This document shows positions 32,016 through 41,266 of a stretch of DNA of 61,284 nucleotides, piece after piece (the stretch's first letter is position 1; every line of letters starts with the position of its first letter). The notes below the pieces were generated by a model, which was not told the DNA's origin, did no database searches, and saw only the letters and a list, made by a program, of their open reading frames with translations. A program made the translations under genes and the position numbers. The DNA is from a virus, in IMG/VR virus record IMGVR_UViG_3300028115_001382, positions 1 to 61,284 of that record. One strand, 5' to 3'.

Positions 32016-32620
32016 TGTTAAAACACGTCGGGCGTATAGCCAACAACAAAAAGAAAGTTTGTGTAGCATATCGTACTTTACCAAATGATCCTGCTAATTG
32101 TTTAGTAGTAATGTCAGAAACTCTTGGTAGAGCAGATCACGATGATTTAATGAAACTTGTTGAATCAAATGCTGGACAAAGTGCTAATGAATTGTACGAA
32201 GCAATGGCTCGTACATATTTGTCAGACGGCAGACAAATGCTTGCCGGCTTTCACCAACAAGGACACTTGAGAAAGTATCCTACAACTGCTATTGAAATGA
32301 CACCCAATGCCAAAACAACTATTACATTAGCTGAACTGAATAATGTAATTGCTCAACAAAAAGGTGTAAGTGTAGCAGATTTAGCTGTGACATCATCAGC
32401 AAGAAGTGCTCCTGAACAAAATCCAGAGGTTACTGAATCTCCTGTAACTGCTGAAGCACCAATTACTGACCCTTCTAGTGGTGTCCTTGATGATGCTCAA
32501 TTAGCAGCAAGTTATAGATCACAAGCAGATAGTATGTTTAAAGAAGCAAAAAGGCTCAGAGAAGAAGCCGAAAAGTTGTCACCAACAAAAAAAGCAACTA
32601 AGAAAAAAGCCGAGGCATAA
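32015..32620 (+). CDS. Conserved phage protein, 201 aa
   Basis: The N-terminal domain begins MLKHVGRIANNKKKVCVAYR, then has TLPNDPANCLVVMSETLG and HDDLMKLVESNAGQSANELY, a sequence order I recall in T4-like cyanophages; the function is unknown. The C-terminal half is disordered and Pro/Glu-rich, ending in a Lys-rich helix (SPTKKATKKKAEA). Likely virion-associated by its position before the tail-fibre gene. Confidence 0.7.
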   Translation: MLKHVGRIANNKKKVCVAYRTLPNDPANCLVVMSETLGRADHDDLMKLVESNAGQSANELYEAMARTYLSDGRQMLAGFHQQGHLRKYPTTAIEMTPNAKTTITLAELNNVIAQQKGVSVADLAVTSSARSAPEQNPEVTESPVTAEAPITDPSSGVLDDAQLAASYRSQADSMFKEAKRLREEAEKLSPTKKATKKKAEA

Positions 32621-32626
32621 TGAAAG

Positions 32627-32926
32627 TTGGCACCAAAAAACAAAGATGATGATTGGCAAGATATTTTACAAGAAATTGATATCGATATCTTGCCAATTGA
32701 ATACATGAATAGAATTTTAATTCACTTTAAAGATAAAACTACATGGGACATCGATATCAAAGATAGTCGTAATAAACAACCAGTAGATGAAATTGAAAAA
32801 ACACTCGACGATTTATTTGAAGAATATGACGATAGGATAGAGAATATCGATTTTAGAATGGATATGGAAAGACTACGTTCAGATTTAGATAAACGAGTTA
32901 AAAGATTCCTTAAATTAAATAAGTAA
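32627..32926 (+). CDS. Conserved phage protein, 99 aa
   Basis: TTG start seven bases after the previous stop. Acidic helical protein: WQDILQEIDIDILPIEYMNR, ILIHFKDKTTWDIDIKDS and LDKRVKRFLKLNK. The core IEYMN.ILI.FKDKT.W.IDIK is what I recall from T4-like marine phages before tail-fibre genes. No enzymatic motif. Confidence 0.68.
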   Translation: MAPKNKDDDWQDILQEIDIDILPIEYMNRILIHFKDKTTWDIDIKDSRNKQPVDEIEKTLDDLFEEYDDRIENIDFRMDMERLRSDLDKRVKRFLKLNK

Positions 32927-32939
32927 ACAGCTCTTATGT

Positions 32940-32947
32940 GATAAATA
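32940..32947 (+). promoter_or_regulatory. T4-late-type promoter box GATAAATA
   Basis: GATAAATAC located 33 bases before the tail-fibre ATG, which has CTAGGAG as ribosome-binding site. Same octamer as two other sites in the window. Late expression is appropriate for a fibre gene. Confidence 0.6.
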
Positions 32948-32980
32948 CTTATAAGACGACTATCACCTAGGAGATTTTAA

Positions 32981-34816
32981 ATGGCATTGCGATTAAGACG
33001 CGGAACCAACGCAGAAAGAACTACTCAAACTTTCGCAGTTGGTGAACTGGTATATACTACTGATACAAAACAATTGTATGTTGGAGATGGTTCTACTACA
33101 GGAGGTCTCCTTGTAAGCAGTTCATCAGCAACATCACCAGCAGCACTAACAAGAGATTTAAGCCTAGCAGGATTTAATATTACCGGTACAGGTAACATTA
33201 CTGCTACATCATTCACAGGCGATGGTAGTGGGTTAACCAATTTACCAGGCGGAGGTACTGGTGTTGTTGACGGAGAAGAGTATGCTATCAATATTCAAGG
33301 TGATGTTAGAGGTGATGACACCACAGTAATCGTTGATGCTACACTAGGAAGAGTAACGGCTGATTTGTATGGTGATGGTAGTAATATTACAAATCAAACT
33401 CTACAACAATTAAGCAATGTAAATATAACAAGTCCATTAACAAGTCAAGTTTTAAAATATGATGGTGTTAATTGGGTTAATGGCACTGATACTGGTATTG
33501 GTATTACTGTAAAAGACGAAGGTAGTGCCCTTCCTACAGCAGTTGAAAGTTTTGACTTTGTTGGCGACGGAGTAACAGTTACAGGATCAGGTTCAGAAAA
33601 AACTGTAACTATTTCAGGCGGAGGCGGAAGCGGAGTAGTTACTGGACAGTCTTATGAGATTGATGTTATTGGTTCTGTCTATGCTGCTAACTCTACTTTG
33701 CTAGTAGACGGTGTTAATGGAACTATCCCTGCTGCTAATTTACAAGGTACAGCAGTAATAACAGTTCAAGGTGACGTTACAAGTACAGGTAACAGTAGTT
33801 TCTTTAATGCTACAGTGAGTAATGATCTTACAGTTACCAACACGTTGACTGTAAATGGCGATTTAGTAACTACAGGTGTTGTTGCTTCACAGTTTGAAGG
33901 TAGTTTATATACAGACAACAGTAATATTGTTGTTGATGCTAGTGACGGTAGTATCTATGCTGATATTATAAGAAATAATGCTGGAACAATTTTTATTAGA
34001 TCACCTGAGGATGCTCAAAACTTAATTCAAATTGAAGCATCAAACAGCACAGGAAATACATCAACTCCACAAACTACTGTACAATATACACATGCTCAAG
34101 ATAGAAGTTCTGACGATGATCTAATTTACAGAGAACTTTATCAACTTGTTGACTCTGTTGGAACAAAAACAACTTATCAACACTTAGCATATAAGACTCA
34201 AGTAAGCTGGGGTGCTAGTGCTACAGATGCTACGCCTTCTGATAAAATTATGTCGTTAAAAGAAGGATACCTAGCAATAGGCGGTTTTGGTGCTGAAGCT
34301 AGATTAGATGTCAGAGGTGATGTTATCCTTAGAGGTCAAACAACAGCCTTTAGAAATGCTCTTACAGCCACTGATGGTCATTTACTTTACAATTCAGATT
34401 TAAACAAATTTGAAGCATACGAAAATGGTGCTTGGGTAAACGTAATTCAAGATTTCGGAAACTTTACGTTCACAAATAGTATACTTGATACTGATGATTC
34501 TAGTGGTATTACAATTACTCCAGCTGTTACAATAAGCAGTGACCTAGATGTAGAGAACAATTTAACAGTAACAGGCAGTGTTACAGCAGATAAATTCATA
34601 TCCACTGGCACTGAAACACCTGAAATTAGCGCAAGTGCTAACTTAAACTTAACAGCAGGAAATGCTGTTGTAGTAACAAATTCACCATTGCGTATGGCAA
34701 GTTTTACCACAACAGAAAGAAACGCATTAGCAGCCCAAAACGGCGACATTATATACAATACAACGGACAACAAATTCCAAGGTTATGAAAACGGTGCATG
34801 GGCTAACTTAATCTAA
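32981..34816 (+). CDS. Tail fibre / receptor-binding-type virion protein
   Basis: N-terminus MALRLRRGTNAERTTQTFAV and ELVYTTDTKQLYVGDGSTTG resemble the Mtd-N-type domain of phage fibres. The rest is Ser/Thr/Gly/Asn-rich beta structure with recurring units: a G-VY-DNST-LVDA-G-I-A unit at about residues 100-130, 220-250 and 305-330, and two copies of a DG-LLYN-DLNKFEAYENGAWVN unit at about 465-490 and 590-611. No coiled-coil or peptidase domain. It would sit at the virion surface and contact the host. It is followed by a virion-type protease gene. Confidence 0.8.
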   Translation: MALRLRRGTNAERTTQTFAVGELVYTTDTKQLYVGDGSTTGGLLVSSSSATSPAALTRDLSLAGFNITGTGNITATSFTGDGSGLTNLPGGGTGVVDGEEYAINIQGDVRGDDTTVIVDATLGRVTADLYGDGSNITNQTLQQLSNVNITSPLTSQVLKYDGVNWVNGTDTGIGITVKDEGSALPTAVESFDFVGDGVTVTGSGSEKTVTISGGGGSGVVTGQSYEIDVIGSVYAANSTLLVDGVNGTIPAANLQGTAVITVQGDVTSTGNSSFFNATVSNDLTVTNTLTVNGDLVTTGVVASQFEGSLYTDNSNIVVDASDGSIYADIIRNNAGTIFIRSPEDAQNLIQIEASNSTGNTSTPQTTVQYTHAQDRSSDDDLIYRELYQLVDSVGTKTTYQHLAYKTQVSWGASATDATPSDKIMSLKEGYLAIGGFGAEARLDVRGDVILRGQTTAFRNALTATDGHLLYNSDLNKFEAYENGAWVNVIQDFGNFTFTNSILDTDDSSGITITPAVTISSDLDVENNLTVTGSVTADKFISTGTETPEISASANLNLTAGNAVVVTNSPLRMASFTTTERNALAAQNGDIIYNTTDNKFQGYENGAWANLI

Positions 34817-34826
34817 GGGGGCTTAA

Positions 34827-37730
34827 ATGAGCGAAAAAGAATATATTGTCACACTCAAGGCGGGTGTTGACTACGATGCTTTCAATACAGAAATGATTGC
34901 TAATACTGGTGCTGGAGATATTCCTAACCGTACAGTCACAGTAGCAAACGCAAGACCATTGAGTCAGCGTAACACACACTACAGTTTAACTGACGAAGAA
35001 GCAACAGCACTACGCAATGATAGTAGAGTAGTTGATGTACAAATTCCACCAGAACTTAGAGACGATATTGAAATTGGTAACAATGTGCTTATTACTGATA
35101 CATTTAGAAAAACCAGTGCTATTACCGCAGCAGATTTAAATTGGGGCAATGCTAGGTGTGTTGTAAGAGAAGACTTATGGGGTAGTGGTACAACTAGTAT
35201 CACAGCAGACTTTCCACATACACTAACAGGCCAAGGTGTTGACATTGTAATACAAGATTCAGGATTACAATCCGATCATATAGAATTTACAAAAATTAAT
35301 TACGATCCAAACAATATGTACAACAAAGGTCCACTGACATCTGATAATACAAACGGAGCAGTTTTTGACAGATCTATACAAGTAAAAGGTGTTAAAATTG
35401 TTTTAGCTGGAGCAGTTGGTGGAGCAACCACAGTTCCTGATGAATGGGGCAATAAAGTTGCGCAGATGTATAATTGGTTCCTTGATCCAACAGCAGCAAA
35501 TGTTTCACCGCCAATCCAAGAAAAGTTTATACTTACACTTAGAGGTGATGCTGAAGTTAGCTGGCACCAAGGCAAACAAACAGCGCAACGTGTTGGCTAC
35601 GGCGGCGGTGCTTCATATACTCCAAACTGGTTAACAGACGACGGAGCAGCACAGTATGCCGGTTATGTTAACTTTTTAGATAGTCATGAGATGAATGATA
35701 TGGTATGGTATCAAAACAGCAGTGGCACGCCAGGAACTGGTGACATTGATGCTCAAGAAGTTATCGAACACATATTTCATACACTACACATGCACGGACT
35801 GCCAGCAGATGATTTAAAAATGTATGCCTTCTTAGCTGCTGACTGGCAAAGTGGCGAGCTATTCGCAGCAATGGAAGAAGCATTTGACGCAAGCAAATGG
35901 GATCCATCGGGTTATCAAAGTCCAGCAAATGCGTGGAAAACTGACTCGGATGCGTTTGAAGTAGCAGCAAAAGAATACTTGTATCTACTAAACTTTTGTA
36001 TGTTTGATTATTCAAGTTTATGGGATGGCGGTAGTCTTGCTCCTGAATGGACAGACGATGTTAGAACACCAGCACAAATTGAATCAACACTTCCGTTAGG
36101 TTATGCTTTATTTAAAAAGTATATCGAACCATGTATTGCTAAAGTTTCTAAAAGAGCTATACAAAGTTTATTCCGTGACGGTGATACAGGTAATCCATTT
36201 GATGGAGGACATTCAGGATACTCACCAGATACAGTAAGTAGAGTAAAAGAAATTGATTGGTATGCTCACAGTGGTGTAAGTGGCACAATGAACAACAACC
36301 ATTATAGAGACTATAATGGACACGGATCACACTGCGGTGGTACTGTAGCAGGGCGCACACTAGGCTGGGCACGAGATGCTGACATATATAGTGTAAAAGT
36401 ATCAGGGTTAGAAGGCACAGGCGATAGTGGAACAGGTATTAGTGTAAGCAATTGTTTTGATGTAATTAAAGGCTGGCACAACAACAAGCCAGTGGACCCT
36501 AAGACTGGATTTAAGCGCCCTACAGTAGTCAATGCTAGTTGGGGATATAGCGGAACACGTAGTACTGACCCTACTGCTATAAGCTATAGAGGTAATAGTT
36601 TAACACCAGGAACCAACGGTGTAGTAAACAGTGACGCAGACTGGAATACTTATTTTGGTATTATTCCACAATACTTTAGTAGCGGTACAGCTAGAAGACT
36701 TAATGTTAGAGTAGCAAGTGTAGATGCCGATCTAGAAGAATGTATAGCAGCAGGTATACACTTTTGTATAGCAGCAGGTAACAGCTATTGGTACATCGAT
36801 ACAGCTACAGGCGACAACTGGAATGATACAATCACTGTGGGTAACGGCGCAGAAAATCCTTACAGAGGTAGCAGTCCATACAGCACAAATGCGTTTATGG
36901 TTGGTAATATAGATACTAGCTATCAAGGATCACTAGAACAAAAAGCAGAGTCAAGTTGTCACGGCCCAGGCGTTGATATATATGCGCCAGGAACAAGTAT
37001 TATGAGCTGTGCTAGTACAGAAAAATCAGGTGCTTGTGATTTAACAGATGGTACACAAGCTAGTGCAAGTACAGTACAATCGCCTATTACAGGTTCAAGT
37101 GCTACAGACGAATGTATGAAGATATCAGGTACTAGTATGGCATCTCCGCAGGTAGCAGGAATGGTAGCAAGTGTGCTTCAGGCTAATCCAGGTATGACGC
37201 CAGCGCAAATGAAAACATACATTCACAATAATGCTACACAAGATTTGTTGTTTACAGATACACAATCAGGTAGTAGCCCAGTTACACATGCTTTTGTAAT
37301 TGATGCTGCTAATGGTTCAAGTGATTACACATTTAATAGTGCTACAGACCGTAATGGTGCTGTAAGTGGCAATGACCCGGCAATTACTATATACGAAGAT
37401 GATACAATTACACTTACAAATAATACTGGCGCTCATCCGCTGTATATAAAATGGCAAAGTTCAACTGGTACAGGCGATGTAGTAAGCACACCTGCTGCAA
37501 CAGGACAAGGAGCAACCAACGGCACAGTTAGTTGGACCCCTACAGTACCAGGTGTATATTACTATCAGTGTAGTGCGCATCTAGGAATGAACAATACTAT
37601 TACAGTTTTACCTAAACAAGCCTGGGGCGATGACGATAGTATTACTAGAAGTCCTAATAGAATACTTTATTCACCTTTATGGACTGATCCTAATAGTATG
37701 GGTATAAAAGGTAGTATTACAAGAACTTGA
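34827..37730 (+). CDS. Subtilisin-family serine protease with C-terminal cupredoxin domain
   Basis: S8 peptidase triad visible: Asp in VDIVIQDSGLQSDH (D144), His in YNGHGSHCGGTVAG (H499) and Ser in ISGTSMASPQVAG (S770). The Asp-His distance of about 355 residues is far more than the usual 30-60, so an insertion of about 300 residues splits the domain. The last 130 residues form a plastocyanin-like domain with a full type-1 copper set: H870 (GAHPLYI), C915, H918 and M921 (YYYQCSAHLGM). No signal peptide is apparent; the N-terminus MSEKEYIVTLKAGVDYDAFN looks like an inhibitor-type prodomain. It is adjacent to the fibre gene, so possibly a virion component. Confidence 0.88.
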   Translation: MSEKEYIVTLKAGVDYDAFNTEMIANTGAGDIPNRTVTVANARPLSQRNTHYSLTDEEATALRNDSRVVDVQIPPELRDDIEIGNNVLITDTFRKTSAITAADLNWGNARCVVREDLWGSGTTSITADFPHTLTGQGVDIVIQDSGLQSDHIEFTKINYDPNNMYNKGPLTSDNTNGAVFDRSIQVKGVKIVLAGAVGGATTVPDEWGNKVAQMYNWFLDPTAANVSPPIQEKFILTLRGDAEVSWHQGKQTAQRVGYGGGASYTPNWLTDDGAAQYAGYVNFLDSHEMNDMVWYQNSSGTPGTGDIDAQEVIEHIFHTLHMHGLPADDLKMYAFLAADWQSGELFAAMEEAFDASKWDPSGYQSPANAWKTDSDAFEVAAKEYLYLLNFCMFDYSSLWDGGSLAPEWTDDVRTPAQIESTLPLGYALFKKYIEPCIAKVSKRAIQSLFRDGDTGNPFDGGHSGYSPDTVSRVKEIDWYAHSGVSGTMNNNHYRDYNGHGSHCGGTVAGRTLGWARDADIYSVKVSGLEGTGDSGTGISVSNCFDVIKGWHNNKPVDPKTGFKRPTVVNASWGYSGTRSTDPTAISYRGNSLTPGTNGVVNSDADWNTYFGIIPQYFSSGTARRLNVRVASVDADLEECIAAGIHFCIAAGNSYWYIDTATGDNWNDTITVGNGAENPYRGSSPYSTNAFMVGNIDTSYQGSLEQKAESSCHGPGVDIYAPGTSIMSCASTEKSGACDLTDGTQASASTVQSPITGSSATDECMKISGTSMASPQVAGMVASVLQANPGMTPAQMKTYIHNNATQDLLFTDTQSGSSPVTHAFVIDAANGSSDYTFNSATDRNGAVSGNDPAITIYEDDTITLTNNTGAHPLYIKWQSSTGTGDVVSTPAATGQGATNGTVSWTPTVPGVYYYQCSAHLGMNNTITVLPKQAWGDDDSITRSPNRILYSPLWTDPNSMGIKGSITRT

Positions 37731-37755
37731 CATAGTAACAAAACTCTTGTATACT
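37727..37755 (+). promoter_or_regulatory. Sigma70-type promoter TTGACA-17-TATACT
   Basis: Consensus -35 and near-consensus -10 at optimal spacing, 25 bases before the desaturase ATG. The protease gene's TGA stop is within the -35 box. TATAGGAG follows as leader and ribosome-binding site. Confidence 0.82.
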
Positions 37756-37780
37756 TATAGTATAGGAGATAAGTATTATT

Positions 37781-38347
37781 ATGAATACCTTTTACTTTGT
37801 TGCTTTTACATATGTTTTTTATATGACAATAGTTTCTATTGGCATAACTTTTGGATATCATAGATACTTTGCTCATAGAGATTTTAGAGTGCCAGCATGG
37901 GCAGAAGTGTTAATACTTTACTTAGGTGTTTTATGCGGCGGTAGATCTCCACTTACTTGGGTAGGAGTTCATAGAATGCATCACGCTTACAGCGACACTG
38001 AAAAAGACCCTCATTGTAAAAAATATCAACCGTGGTATGTAATACTTTTTAGTTTATGGAGAGTAGAAAGTATTCCGCGTAGATTTATCAAAGACATGTT
38101 AATTAATCCTAGAGTAATGTTTTTCCACAAATATAGAAATTTTATTTACGTAATAACATTGCTAGTTTCTTTTATACTTTTTGGCTATCAAAGTTTGATA
38201 GTTTTAACATCAGTATACTTGCTTTCATATATAGGTTTTGGTGCTTTAAATCTTTGGGGACATGACAACAACGGACCTATAAACAATGTTTGGGTTAATT
38301 TAATTGCTCCCTTTGAAGGCAACCATAAAGATCATCACGAAGCATAA
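37781..38347 (+). CDS. Acyl-CoA/acyl-lipid delta-9-type fatty acid desaturase, short form
   Basis: Integral membrane di-iron desaturase. All three histidine boxes are present: HRYFAH (H27, H32), HRMHH (H64, H67, H68) and HKDHH (H182, H185, H186). Membrane helices at about residues 1-24, 40-58 and 115-165. The protein ends two residues after the third box, whereas cellular enzymes (about 250-320 residues) continue, so it is a minimal or C-terminally shortened form. It would introduce a double bond into host lipid acyl chains. It has its own early-type promoter. Confidence 0.85.
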   Translation: MNTFYFVAFTYVFYMTIVSIGITFGYHRYFAHRDFRVPAWAEVLILYLGVLCGGRSPLTWVGVHRMHHAYSDTEKDPHCKKYQPWYVILFSLWRVESIPRRFIKDMLINPRVMFFHKYRNFIYVITLLVSFILFGYQSLIVLTSVYLLSYIGFGALNLWGHDNNGPINNVWVNLIAPFEGNHKDHHEA

Positions 38348-38484
38348 TGTTAAAAGAAAAAATTTTACAGCAATCACTGGCAGTGAGAACTCCAGTGCTA
38401 AAACAAGTAGAAGATGTCGCTCGTAAAGTACGTGTAGACTTTGATAGTGTAAAACCTTATAAAACAGATATTGTAAATGGTTAA
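38347..38484 (+). CDS. N-terminal fragment of a frameshifted aminotransferase-like gene
   Basis: 45-residue frame whose ATG overlaps the desaturase stop (TAATG). The peptide (LQQSLAVRTPVLKQVEDVAR and onward to KTDIVNG) looks like the N-terminal arm of the PLP enzyme encoded just downstream in the -1 frame. That downstream frame is open and homologous to the other aminotransferases well before its first ATG, so one nucleotide appears to be lost near 38475-38484. An assembly error is possible. Confidence 0.5.
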   Translation: MLKEKILQQSLAVRTPVLKQVEDVARKVRVDFDSVKPYKTDIVNG

Positions 38485-38522
38485 GACCAATAATCAATTT
38501 AGAGGGTTATTATGTATATCCA

Positions 38523-39113
38523 ATGAATGGATGTACTGAAGGACTTAACTGGTGGTACAATCAAGAGTACAGAGGTGTACATATGGCACCAGGAGATTAT
38601 CAGTGGATTAAACCAACCGATCGATGCGCCAAGATAGTATACATGAGTATCCCTAGCGCAATTAACGGAAATTTTGTTGAACTACCAATTTTAGATCCTG
38701 TAGCACTAGATCTAGCATATGTAGGAAGCACTAAGATACAATATATACACAATTTTGGTAATGTTGAGTATGCTTTCTTTAGTTTGTCAAAAGCGTTCGG
38801 TTTACGCAATATCCGCACAGGATGGATGTTTACTAAGAAACCTGAGGAACGACTAGAATCATTAACGCATAGTGCGAAATATTTTAATTATTACGCACAT
38901 GATGTTGCCGAAACTATAATAAGTAATTTTGATATTGACTATATACATAATACACTGTATAATAAACAGAAAGACATTTGTGAAAAATTAGATTTTACAC
39001 CCAGTGACACTGTTTGGTTGGCTACTACACAAAATAAAGAATACGCAAAGTTTATGCGTGACGGCAAAACAGCAAGAATATCTATAGCAGGAGTTATGAA
39101 TGAAGAAACATGA
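38523..39113 (+). CDS. PLP-dependent aminotransferase-like protein, N-terminus lost to frameshift
   Basis: Paralogue of the enzymes at 18847 and 56233: CTEGLNWWYNQEYR (cofactor pocket), an Asp-containing LDPVALDLAYVGS, and the Schiff-base Lys in FFSLSKAFGLRNIRTGWMF (K90), then the Arg. The frame is open upstream of the ATG (LEGYYVYP precedes it and matches the sister protein's LEDFPFKCYS), indicating that the true protein continues into the 45-residue fragment upstream through a -1 shift. If the break is real this is a pseudogene or needs frameshifting. Coupled to an oxygenase gene downstream. Confidence 0.65.
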   Translation: MNGCTEGLNWWYNQEYRGVHMAPGDYQWIKPTDRCAKIVYMSIPSAINGNFVELPILDPVALDLAYVGSTKIQYIHNFGNVEYAFFSLSKAFGLRNIRTGWMFTKKPEERLESLTHSAKYFNYYAHDVAETIISNFDIDYIHNTLYNKQKDICEKLDFTPSDTVWLATTQNKEYAKFMRDGKTARISIAGVMNEET

Positions 39114-39711
39114 TTTACCAACAATACACAATTTTAACCTAGATATCGATGTTAAAGAACTACAGTACGAAGCACATAAACTATACGAAAAGTTCACCGA
39201 TGTTCGCACTGCGAATCCTATGCTATGTGACAATCATATGGAACTGGTAGCAGATGTGTATGATAACTTTGAACAAATCAATTTGACAGAGCCAAGTGAA
39301 ATACTTCCATACGAACCAAGTATTAAAAAACGTTTACAACGTAGAGAAGAACATTTATATAATGTTCCTACAGAAGATTACACAGAAAGTTATTTTGAAA
39401 AAATTGTAAAGCAACTGAAGGCGCCAGCAAGTAGGGTAAGAATTACAAAACTGGCTTCAGGTAAAAATATTCCATTCCATGTAGACTATGATGTGAATTA
39501 TGCTGTTCGTTGTATTTGTCCTATATATGGAGATAATCAAGTTATCAACTTATTCAAAAGAGATGGTAAATTAGAAGCATATACACTAGAACCCGGTAAT
39601 GCTTATTTCCTAAATATTGGATATCCACACGCTGTTGTTAATATGAGTAAAGCACCAAGAATTGCTTTGATGTTTAGTTTAGATGGAACTGCTGATCTTG
39701 AAAACATATGA
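39100..39711 (+). CDS. Aspartyl/asparaginyl hydroxylase-like 2OG oxygenase
   Basis: Cupin-type oxygenase: PFHVDYDVNYAVRCICPIYG with HxD, LEPGNAYFLNIGYPHAVVNM with the distal His, and APRIALMFSLDG with the 2OG-binding Arg. Helical N-terminal arm of about 100 residues. The ATG overlaps the aminotransferase gene end by 14 bases and its stop overlaps the next ATG (ATGA). Same enzyme/aminotransferase pairing as at 18-19 kb. Substrate unknown. Confidence 0.72.
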   Translation: MKKHDLPTIHNFNLDIDVKELQYEAHKLYEKFTDVRTANPMLCDNHMELVADVYDNFEQINLTEPSEILPYEPSIKKRLQRREEHLYNVPTEDYTESYFEKIVKQLKAPASRVRITKLASGKNIPFHVDYDVNYAVRCICPIYGDNQVINLFKRDGKLEAYTLEPGNAYFLNIGYPHAVVNMSKAPRIALMFSLDGTADLENI

Positions 39712-40694
39712 TTGTACATTATCCAGAATTTTTAGATGAAAAAAATTTTCATTATTGGCAACCATACAAAGATGTATTCTTTGATTACTTCTTTGAACAA
39801 TACAAAAATGAAGATACTATTGTGTTTTTTCATCCTACAGAATATGGCACATTAATAGAAGACAAAAAATTTTTCAAACGTGTTTTAGAATTTTGCGAAC
39901 AAAACAATATAGACTTTACTGTATGGCTTGGACATCATAATAATTACTCACATAAAAACGTAGTAAATTGGAAATGGTTTTGTGCTTTATACACACTATA
40001 TATGAAAAAACATATGGAAAACAAGTTTGGCACATTTGATAGAAACATAACATTAGACAAACTATTTACTTGTTATAATTATAAAGCAAGATTACATAGA
40101 TGTATGCTTATAGATTTGTTATACAAAAACAATTTACAAGATTTAGGTTATATTAGTTGGCATAACATTTATGAAGACAGCAAAAAATCTTGGCAATATA
40201 ATTTTGAACATTTTACTCCTAAAAAAATTGTGTTTGATGAGTATTTTGATCCACAAAATTATTTAGGCCATTTATGTAATCATTATAGTTTTTACAATAG
40301 TGTATTTAATATTGTTACAGAATCAAGAGCACATAATATAGAATTAAGTGAAAAAACTTTTTGGTGTATTTGGAGCAAAAAACCTTTTTTAATTTTAGGC
40401 GCAAAAGGAATACACACTTATTTAGAAAGTTACGGCATCAAAAAATATCCAATTTTTGATTACAGTTTTGATAATTTTGATTCACTTGAGGATAGAGTAC
40501 GAGGCATAATAAAAAATGTAAAGTCTCTCAAAGGCACAGATTATCAAATGCTTTGTAATCAATGTTTAGATATTTCTGAAAATAATTATAATGTAATGTA
40601 TAAAATATGTAAGACAGATCCTATTAAAGAAAAATTTTTAAAATTAAATTACAATGATCCGCATTATGAATATTACAAGGAATTAGTAACATGA
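39708..40694 (+). CDS. Glycosyltransferase-like conserved phage protein, 328 aa
   Basis: Paralogue of the protein at 20898 in its C-terminal third: FNIVTESRAHNIELSEKTFW followed by KPFLILGAKGIHTYLESYGI and a Tyr/Phe-rich FDYSFDNFDSLEDRV. This TE...SEK..K...KPF...G motif family is common in phage surface-glycan clusters. N-terminal half: DTIVFFHPTEYG and a helix-rich middle. Acceptor unknown. Coupled on both sides by ATGA overlaps to an oxygenase and a sulfotransferase gene, suggesting a decorated glycan. Confidence 0.6.
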   Translation: MIVHYPEFLDEKNFHYWQPYKDVFFDYFFEQYKNEDTIVFFHPTEYGTLIEDKKFFKRVLEFCEQNNIDFTVWLGHHNNYSHKNVVNWKWFCALYTLYMKKHMENKFGTFDRNITLDKLFTCYNYKARLHRCMLIDLLYKNNLQDLGYISWHNIYEDSKKSWQYNFEHFTPKKIVFDEYFDPQNYLGHLCNHYSFYNSVFNIVTESRAHNIELSEKTFWCIWSKKPFLILGAKGIHTYLESYGIKKYPIFDYSFDNFDSLEDRVRGIIKNVKSLKGTDYQMLCNQCLDISENNYNVMYKICKTDPIKEKFLKLNYNDPHYEYYKELVT

Positions 40695-41266
40695 TTATAG
40701 TAACTGGAGGTATACATAGAAGCGGAACAACATGGCTATATAATTGTGTAAAAAATTTGTTTGACGAATACAATTATTGCTTTTATGAAAATATTAATTT
40801 ATATCCTAATACCATATATAAATCACACACTTGGCATGAAGAATTTTTAAACACAGATAGTATACTGATAACAAGAGATATAAGAAGTGTAGCAGCAAGT
40901 TTATTATCTTTCAAACCTTTGAAAAATTATTATAATTTAAATGAAAATAATATAATTAGACACTTAGAAAAAATAGTTATTAAAGAGTGTGAACTGTGGC
41001 AACCAAAACTAAAATTAAAATACGAAGACGGTAAACTAAAAAATACACAAAAAATAATTGATCATTTTTTAATTGATAAAAATGCTGAATCAATTGTACA
41101 AAAAACCAATCAAATAGAACAACCAAAACACACAAGAGATATACATACCGAGCTATGGCCTAACCATATAACAGGCAGTAGCATGGCAAACTTACCAGTC
41201 AAGTTATGCGATGAAATAAGTATACACTTTGGATGGTGGCTAGAAAAACATGGATACAGAATATGA
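40691..41266 (+). CDS. Sulfotransferase-like protein
   Basis: P-loop-type 5'-phosphosulfate motif at the very N-terminus IIVTGGIHRSGTTWLYN (residues 2-18) and the 3'-phosphate motif SILITRDIRSVAASLLSF at about residues 58-75 define the PAPS sulfotransferase fold. Length 191 is short but both cofactor motifs are present. It would sulfate a hydroxyl or amine, perhaps on the glycan made by the preceding glycosyltransferase-like protein. Overlaps both neighbours by four bases. Confidence 0.75.
   Translation: MIIVTGGIHRSGTTWLYNCVKNLFDEYNYCFYENINLYPNTIYKSHTWHEEFLNTDSILITRDIRSVAASLLSFKPLKNYYNLNENNIIRHLEKIVIKECELWQPKLKLKYEDGKLKNTQKIIDHFLIDKNAESIVQKTNQIEQPKHTRDIHTELWPNHITGSSMANLPVKLCDEISIHFGWWLEKHGYRI

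Noticed and set aside
33025-33291. Minus-strand frame opposite the tail-fibre gene
   Set aside because: Pro/Val/Ser-rich sequence is the expected antisense of Gly/Thr/Asn-rich fibre codons; no ribosome-binding site or promoter.
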